Positions 58,188 through 64,000 of a stretch of 64,000 bases of DNA are shown here, piece after piece (position 1 is the stretch's first letter; every line of letters starts with the position of its first letter). Origin of the DNA: Callorhinus ursinus (lineage: Eukaryota > Chordata > Mammalia > Carnivora > Otariidae); NCBI RefSeq assembly GCF_003265705.1, contig NW_020313057.1, positions 8,022,948 to 8,086,947 of the forward strand, read 5' to 3'. Below the pieces are notes generated by a model. It had not been told where the DNA came from and did not search any database. It was given only the letters and a program-made list of their open reading frames with translations. A program made the translations under genes and the position numbers.

Positions 58188-59652
58188 TTGATTTATAGTT
58201 TTAAATCATAGCAAGGAATTTTTGTAGAAATTGGGCAGCAAGGGAAAAAAAAGAAATTGGCCAGCAGAGTTTACAATTTATATAGCAATGCAAATGATCT
58301 ACAATAGCCAGAACAATTTTGAAAAAAAAGAACAAAGACAGAACTATCTGACATCAGACTTATTATAAATCTGGAGTATTCGAGACAGGGGGGTACTATC
58401 AAGTAGAAAAATAAATCAGTGTAACTCAATAGGAAGTCTATTGACCCAATGAACTTTTAACAAAGATGCAAAGGCAATTCGAAGGAGAAATGGTAGTCTT
58501 CAAAAAATGGTGCTGGAACAATTGGGTTATCCATATGTGACAGAGAGAGATAAAAAAGGAAGGAAGGAGGGGGGAGAGAGAGAGAAAATAAAATCCAACA
58601 TCTATTTATGCTTATTTTACACAGTTATACCAAGGCTAACTCATAATGGCTCATAGGCCAAAATTTAAAGCATAAAATTTAAAGTATCTAGAATAAAACA
58701 TAGAAGAAAAATTTTGGCCCTTATAGTTAGGCAGATTTCTTAAATATGACATCATATGTATAATTTAATTGGTATATTAGATAATCAAAATTTAAAACCT
58801 CTGCTCTTTCAAGGATAATATTAAGAGAATAAATGAGCCACAGACTAGGAGAACATATTTGCAAAGCCTATGTCTGATAAAGGACTTGTGTCCATAACAT
58901 ATAAAATATATAAAGTCAAAATCTAATGATAGGAGAACCATCAACTCAATGTGCTAACATTTGAACAGACGCGTCAACAAAGAAAATATCAATATTATAA
59001 ATAAGCACAGGAAAAGATGCTCAACATCATAAGTCACCAGGGAAATGCAAAATAAAACAGCGAGGTTTAGTTACATAGCTAGAATGGCTAAAATTTAAAA
59101 TAAAAACCAAACCAAATGTTGGCAAGAATGAGGAGGAACAGGAACTTTTGAATAAAAATGCTACAAACACTTGGAAACAGTTTGGCTGTCTCTTAAAAAA
59201 AATATTAAAATATACTTACCTATGATCTAGTCACTTCACTCTATGTGTTTACCCTATAGACCATATCAATATAAACTCTTTTAAACAAAAGTTCATAGCA
59301 GATTTATGGTAATAGCCAAAACGTGTGAGCAACCCCCTAAATGTCCCCACCAGTATGTGAAAGGATTAAAAAACATTGTATACCTCCACACAATAAAAAC
59401 GTACTCAGCAATAAGAAATAAACTACTCATGCATGTCACAGCATGGATGAATCATAAGGTAATTATGCTGAATGAAAGAAGCCATAAAAGAGCGTACGTA
59501 TAGGATGATCTTATTTATATAAGACTTTAGAAAATGCAAAAAAATCTGTGGTGATCAGCAGATCAGTGTTTGAGTGGGAAGGGGATTTTCCAAAGGTTGT
59601 GGTGGGGATGTTCCCCATCTTGTTGTGGTCGTGGTTCTATGGTGGAGATATA

Positions 59653-59693
<41 letters not shown>

Positions 59694-59765
59694 TAAAATT
59701 TACCAAATTTTTCACTTTTAAGTATGTGCAACTTATTGTATGGCCATTATACCTCAGTGCTAAAC
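58188..59765 (+). mobile_element. Old L1M, 1.6 kb, RT to 3' UTR
   Basis: CACAAATTGATTTATAGTTT, AATAGCCAGAACAATTTTGA, CTTCAAAAAATGGTGCTGGA, CTGATAAAGGACTTGTGTCC, AAATGCAAAATAAAACAGCG, GAAAGAAGCCATAAAAGAGC and GCAACTTATTGTATGGCCAT follow an old L1M ORF2 and 3' UTR in order. More diverged than the L1 before it and in the same orientation. Contains a GGAAGGAAGGAGGGGGGAGA insert at about 58558 and (AT)n at 59647-59691. Confidence 0.9.
59647..59691. repeat. (AT)n microsatellite
   Basis: About 22 AT units with one CAT interruption, within the L1M 3' UTR. Confidence 0.97.
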
Positions 59766-60011
59766 ACCGTATATTCACTATATTGATAGTGAATCTAAAA
59801 TCTAAAAGGTTTTTCTATAATTTCTAAAACAGAGCGAGCATAAGAGAAAGAGGAATTGGGCTAATTTGAGCAAGCAGGTGCTCCAGGTAAAACACTTGTT
59901 TATCGGAGACCGTAGATTTCTGTCCCTGATTGCTTTATCTAGTTTCTGTTTGTGGTAACTAATAGGGAAAACTCTAAAGTGCATCAATTCATTTTTGGAA
60001 GGAAATGTAAC

Positions 60012-60175
60012 ACATGAAAAGCATAGGCTCTGGGGGCATAACAGCTGCCTATAAATTCAGGCTGCACCACTTGATAAGTGTGTAACTTTGTTCAATTTAC
60101 TTATTCTTTTTAACCTCAGTTTTCTCATCAGTAAACTATCTTAATTACATGACTTTGTAATCTATAAAGCTAGCT
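60012..60175 (+). mobile_element. MIR
   Basis: AAAGCATAGGCTCTGGGGGC, CAGGCTGCACCACTTGATAA, GTGTGTAACTTTGTTCAATT and CCTCAGTTTTCTCATCAGTA follow the MIR 5' half and core closely. Confidence 0.9.
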
Positions 60176-60244
60176 TCAAGCTCTGAGCCTGCATACGTGC
60201 ACCATCTACAAAAAGTTAGAATTTGCTGCTTTAAATTCGCAAGG

Positions 60245-60735
60245 TGACATATTCACCCTTCCCTTCCCCCTAGTGAGCTGTGTTAGGAAGATTAATCAGG
60301 GAGGGCTGGAGAGAAGAATTAGGTGGTGGGGGCTTGAGGGTTGAAATGAGAGATATGCAGACAGGGTGGGGGTGGCAAGGAGAAGCCTCTGGAGCAGGGG
60401 CATTTTGGCAGAGAGATGAATGCAGTGAGGGAGTAAACCAGAGGGAAACCTGGGAAGAAAGCTTTTAAAGTCGAAAGAAGAAGTACAGTGACACTGAGCT
60501 GAGTGTAAGCTGTGCTTTTTGACCCAGGAGCTTGAGCTTGGATTGAGTGGCAGGATGAGGGTGAGGTAGGCAGGTGCTAGATCATGTTAGACCTTGTAAG
60601 ACTTTGTAAAGCATGTATAAGTTTTACCTATTGCTTAATTCTAAGTAGGTAAGCCATAAGAAGCCTTATTCAAGGCGGTGGTCTGACTTTTATGTTTAAA
60701 AGTGTACTGTAGCTGTTGGGGACAAATTATGAGAA
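60245..60735 (-). mobile_element. L2 LINE fragment, antisense
   Basis: TGAATGCAGTGAGGGAGTAA, GTGAGGTAGGCAGGTGCTAG, ATCATGTTAGACCTTGTAAG and GGCGGTGGTCTGACTTTTAT follow antisense L2 (gtaggcaggggccagatcatgcagggccttgtaggcc..agtgacatgatctgactt). Confidence 0.75.
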
Positions 60736-61059
60736 TGCAAGAACCTAACCAGGGGAACTCAACCAAGCTACAAAGTTCAAAATTTCCCCATGGTACAGAA
60801 AAAAATGTACAGAACTTATTCTGAGAAGTCAGTTCACCTTTCTAGAAAACTTTTAATCTTATTCTTTTCTGTTAATCCGCCATTAAGGGTATTTCTGTGC
60901 AAATTGCATCTATGCATTATTTAGAAAGGGTGGCATTTTTATAACATGTATGCTTCGTAAGTCTTAATACCTATGTTTTAAACAAATAAATAAAGGGGGA
61001 GGGAACTGAAGTATTTGATAAACAAACCAAAGCAATAACCATGCAGGCCATTTTTTAAA
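60736..61059. other. No gene or repeat recognised
   Basis: AT-rich with an AAATAAATAAA run near 60984. Confidence 0.4.
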
Positions 61060-62785
61060 AGAGTAACTGACAGAATTTTTATTAGCTTCTGGTGTGCAAC
61101 ATAGTGATTCAATATTTATATACATTATGAAATGGTCACCAGCATAAGTCTCGTTACCATCCGTCACCATACAAAGTTGTTACAATTATTATTGACCGTA
61201 TTCCCTATGATGTACGTCTCCAAGTCTTATTTATCTTATGATATAAGGAAGATTGTATCCCTTAGTCCCTTCCCTTATTTCATCCATCCTCACACTCCCC
61301 TCTTCTGGCAACCACCAGATTGTTTTCTGTATCTATGAGCCTGTTTCCGTTTTGTTTTGCTTGTCCAATTGTTTTGTTTTTTAGATTCCACATACAAGTG
61401 AAACCATACAGTATTTGTCTTTGATTTATTTCACTTAGCATCATACACTAGAGTTCCACCTATATTGTCACAAATGGCAAGAGAGCTCATTCTTTTTAGT
61501 GGCTGAGTAATATTCCATTGAGTATATATGCCACATCTTCTTTATCCGTTCATCTGTCAGTGCACACTTAGGCTGTTTCCCTATCTTAGCCGTTGTAAAT
61601 AATGCTGCAGTGAGCATAGGGGTGCATATGTCTTTTCAAATTAGCGTTTTTGTCTTTTCAGATAAAATACCTAGAAGTGGAATTGTTGGATTATATGGTA
61701 ATTCTATTTTTAATTTTTTTAGGAACCTCTATCCTGTTTTCCATAGTGGCTGAACCAATTTACATTCCCTGCAGCAGTGCAGTAGGGTTCCCTTTTCTCT
61801 GCATCCTCACCAACACTTATTATTTCTTGTCTTTTTGATTCCAGGTGTAAGGTGATACATCATTATGGTCTTGATTTTAATTTCCCTGATGGTTAGTTAC
61901 GTTGAGCATGGTTTCATGTGCCTGTTGGCCATCTGTGTGTCTTCTTCAGAAAAGTATCTGTTCAGTTCCTCTACCCATTTTTAAAATGAGATTGTGCTCT
62001 TTTTATATTGAATTGTATGAGTTCTTTATATATTTTGGATGTTAACTTTTATTGAATACATCATTTGTGAATATTTTCTCTTGTTTAGTGGGCTGCTTTT
62101 CATTTTGTTGATGGTTTTCTTCACTGCAAAAGCTTTTTGGTTTGATGTTGTACCATTTGTTTATTTTTGCTTTTGTTTTCCTTGCCTGAGGAGAGAGATT
62201 CAAAGCAATATTGCTAAGACTGATGTCAAGGAGCTTACTGCCTATGTTTTCTTCTAAGGGTTTTATGGTTTCAATCTTATAGTAAGGTCTTCAATTTATT
62301 TTAAGTTTATTTTTGTATATGGTTTAAGAAAGTGGTCTGGTTTCATTATTTTGCATGTAGCTGTCCAGTTTTCCTCACACCATTTAAGAGATTGTCTTTT
62401 CCCCATTGCATATTCTTTTCTTTTAAAGATTTATTTATTTATTTTAGAGAGAAGGTGTGCAAGCAGGAGGAGGGGAAGAGGGGGAGGGAGAGGGGAAGCA
62501 GACTTCTTGCTGAGTGGGGAGCCTGACATGGAGCTCAATCCCATGATCCTGAGATCATGACCTGAGCCAAAACTAAGTCAGATGCTTAACCAACTGAGCC
62601 ACTCAGGCACCCCTCCCCATTGCATATTTATGCCTCCTTTCTCACACATTAGTGGACCGTGTAAACACGGGTTCATTTCTGGGTTTTCTATTCTGTTCCA
62701 TTGATCCATGTGTCCTTCTTTGTGCCAGTACCATCCTGTGCTGATTACTACAGCTTTGTAGTATAGTTTGAAACCTGGGGTATAC
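61060..62785 (-). mobile_element. L1, 1.7 kb antisense, split by a SINE
   Basis: In reverse: 3' UTR (CTTCTGGTGTGCAACATAGT, TCTTCTGGCAACCACCAG), then ORF2 C-terminus and part of the upstream domain (GAAGTGGAATTGTTGGATTA, GATGTTGTACCATTTGTTTA, TGATTACTACAGCTTTGTAG). Minus-strand reading has frequent stops, and several spurious plus frames cover it. A SINE at 62415-62613 interrupts it and L1 resumes directly afterwards. Confidence 0.93.
62415..62613 (-). mobile_element. CAN-SINE inserted in L1, with target duplication
   Basis: AAAGATTTATTTATTTATTT, GA-rich part, GAGTGGGGAGCCTGACATGG and head ending AGCCACTCAGGCACCCC. Perfect 15-base duplication TCCCCATTGCATATT at 62400-62414 and 62614-62628; the right copy reads on into L1. 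Confidence 0.97.
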
Positions 62786-62795
62786 AAGCCGTTTT

Positions 62796-63689
62796 TAAAT
62801 TTAATCCCTTTATAGTACTTTCTAAAAAATACTGTGCATAACAGAAATAATCTTTATTAAATATTAAAAAAATCATTACTAGTCTTCAATTTCCTTCCCA
62901 TATATTCTTCACACTTTTAATTCTGACTGTCCTTCAATTTCTATTATTTCTTATGGACTTGAATAAGTTCCTTTTTAAAATACCAATCTCTTAAGGGCCT
63001 ACCTTTTATATAAATGACTCCAATATTTATTTTCACAGATCCCTCGATTTCTCCACAACCACTGAATCTATATCCCTCTCTATTGTAGTTAAATCTCATT
63101 ATTAGTTGTTCAAACACCAGCCAACCATTAGTTATGTTGGCACTTGCTCTCATAAGAGAATGATATAGTCACAATATATCTTGGTTACTGTACTGTTATA
63201 TTTTACATTCTCTAAAAGTTAGCCTTGGAGAAACTTTATGTGTCGCTTGTCAAAAGGAAACCTTTCTGTCTTGCAATTGCATGAATAACAAAATGCAGTA
63301 TCTTTTACAACATGACTACATACTTGGTGCTTATGGCTCCTTTTGGGTAGGGGTGTGTGTGTGTGTGTGGGTGGGTGTGGGTGTGTATAATTATTTATTT
63401 CTCTAAGTTAAACACTAAGTTTAAACTCCTTTTATTCAGATGTTGGACTTCCTCATTTAATTTTTAAATCCCCTTTTCCTGTTTTTTGTTGCTTTGTCTT
63501 TTTTCTCTATTCTCTGAAGACTCTTTAAAAATTGTCTTTCAAAAAACAAAAAGATAAAAATTATCTTTCAATCATTTCACTGAATTTGAGCTTTCCATGT
63601 CCGCTAGGGTTTTTAATTTGCTTTTTAGTAAATGGGAGTCTCCTGTTTTCTAGCATACTGTTCCTGTTTTATAGTTATGTTATGTTCTC
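62796..63689. other. No gene recognised; GT-rich run
   Basis: AT-rich, with GTGTGTGTGTGTGTGGGTGG at about 63353-63387. No recognisable open frame. Confidence 0.4.
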
Positions 63690-64000
63690 TTTTTTAATTT
63701 TTATTGTTATGTTAATCGCCATACATTACATCATTAGTTTTTGATGTAGTGTTCCATGATTCATTGTTTGTGCATCACACCCAGTGCTCCATGCAGAACG
63801 TGCCCTCTTTAATACCCATTACCAGGGAACCCTCAGTTTGTTTTTCAGAGTCCATCGTTTCTCATGGTTCATCTCCCCCTCTGATCCCCCCCCTTTATTC
63901 TTCCCCTCCTGCTATCTTCTTCTTTTTTTTTCTTCTTAACATACATTGCATTATTTGTTTCAGAGGTACAGGTCTGTGATTCAACAGTCTTGTACAATTC
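63690..64000 (-). mobile_element. Young L1 3' end, antisense, running off the window
   Basis: Same subfamily as 20777 and 53962: TTATTGTTATGTTAATCGCC, TTGATGTAGTGTTCCATGAT, TCTTTAATACCCATTACCAG. Directly after ACCAGG it jumps to GAACCCTCAG, so about 30-40 bases of the C-rich block present in the other copies are missing. The 5' end of the element lies beyond the window. Confidence 0.97.

Overview
This window reads as gene-free nuclear DNA from a placental mammal of the order Carnivora. The diagnosis rests on interspersed repeats. There are about 18 copies of the carnivore tRNA-derived SINE (CAN-SINE/SINEC: a head close to GGGGCGCCTGGGTGGCTCAG, a CT-rich middle, an AATAAA-containing A tail). 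There are also five clearly young 5'-truncated L1 copies sharing one 3' end that, from memory, is typical of arctoid carnivores (bears, seals, mustelids) rather than dogs or cats. The sub-order is an inference from recalled repeat families, not from a search. A 10-N gap inside a GAA repeat shows this is a draft assembly.

No protein-coding gene, structural RNA gene, CRISPR array or prokaryote-like system could be supported. All long open frames fall in repeats, in antisense of LINE sequence, in simple repeats, or in unremarkable AT-rich DNA with no recognisable protein. The window could be a gene desert or lie within one very large intron; the sequence does not distinguish these.

Layout: 1-14 kb is AT-rich single-copy-looking sequence with scattered SINEs and an ATA-rich stretch near 6 kb. 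14.2-21.4 kb is LINE-rich: an older antisense L1, a rearranged (5'-inverted) L1 carrying a SINE, and two young L1 tails facing each other head to head. 21.4-28.6 kb mixes ancient MIR and L2 with young SINE/L1, including a SINE and an L1 at one target site (24.15-24.74 kb). 28.9-31.7 kb holds an MLT1A-like solo LTR with its target duplication, an exact 68-bp tandem duplication, and an L2 split by another MLT1-type LTR. 31.7-39.4 kb has little apart from a T-rich possible old repeat (35.4-37.3 kb), an ERVL-like LTR (37.9-38.6 kb) and an L2 tail. 39.4-45.2 kb is the most repeat-poor part. 45.2-53 kb has the GAA repeat with the gap, L2 with an inserted DNA transposon, CA/TG microsatellites and a possible retrocopy 3' end near 51 kb. 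53.9-64 kb contains a young L1 tail, a 2.2-kb L1 with an internal RT deletion, an older L1M directly after it, L2, a 1.7-kb antisense L1 split by a SINE, and a young L1 running off the end.

The elements do not work together as a system. The value of the window is as a layered record of retrotransposition: MIR/L2 first, then MLT1 and other LTRs and L1M, then carnivore SINEs and young L1s, many with target-site duplications that can be read directly.
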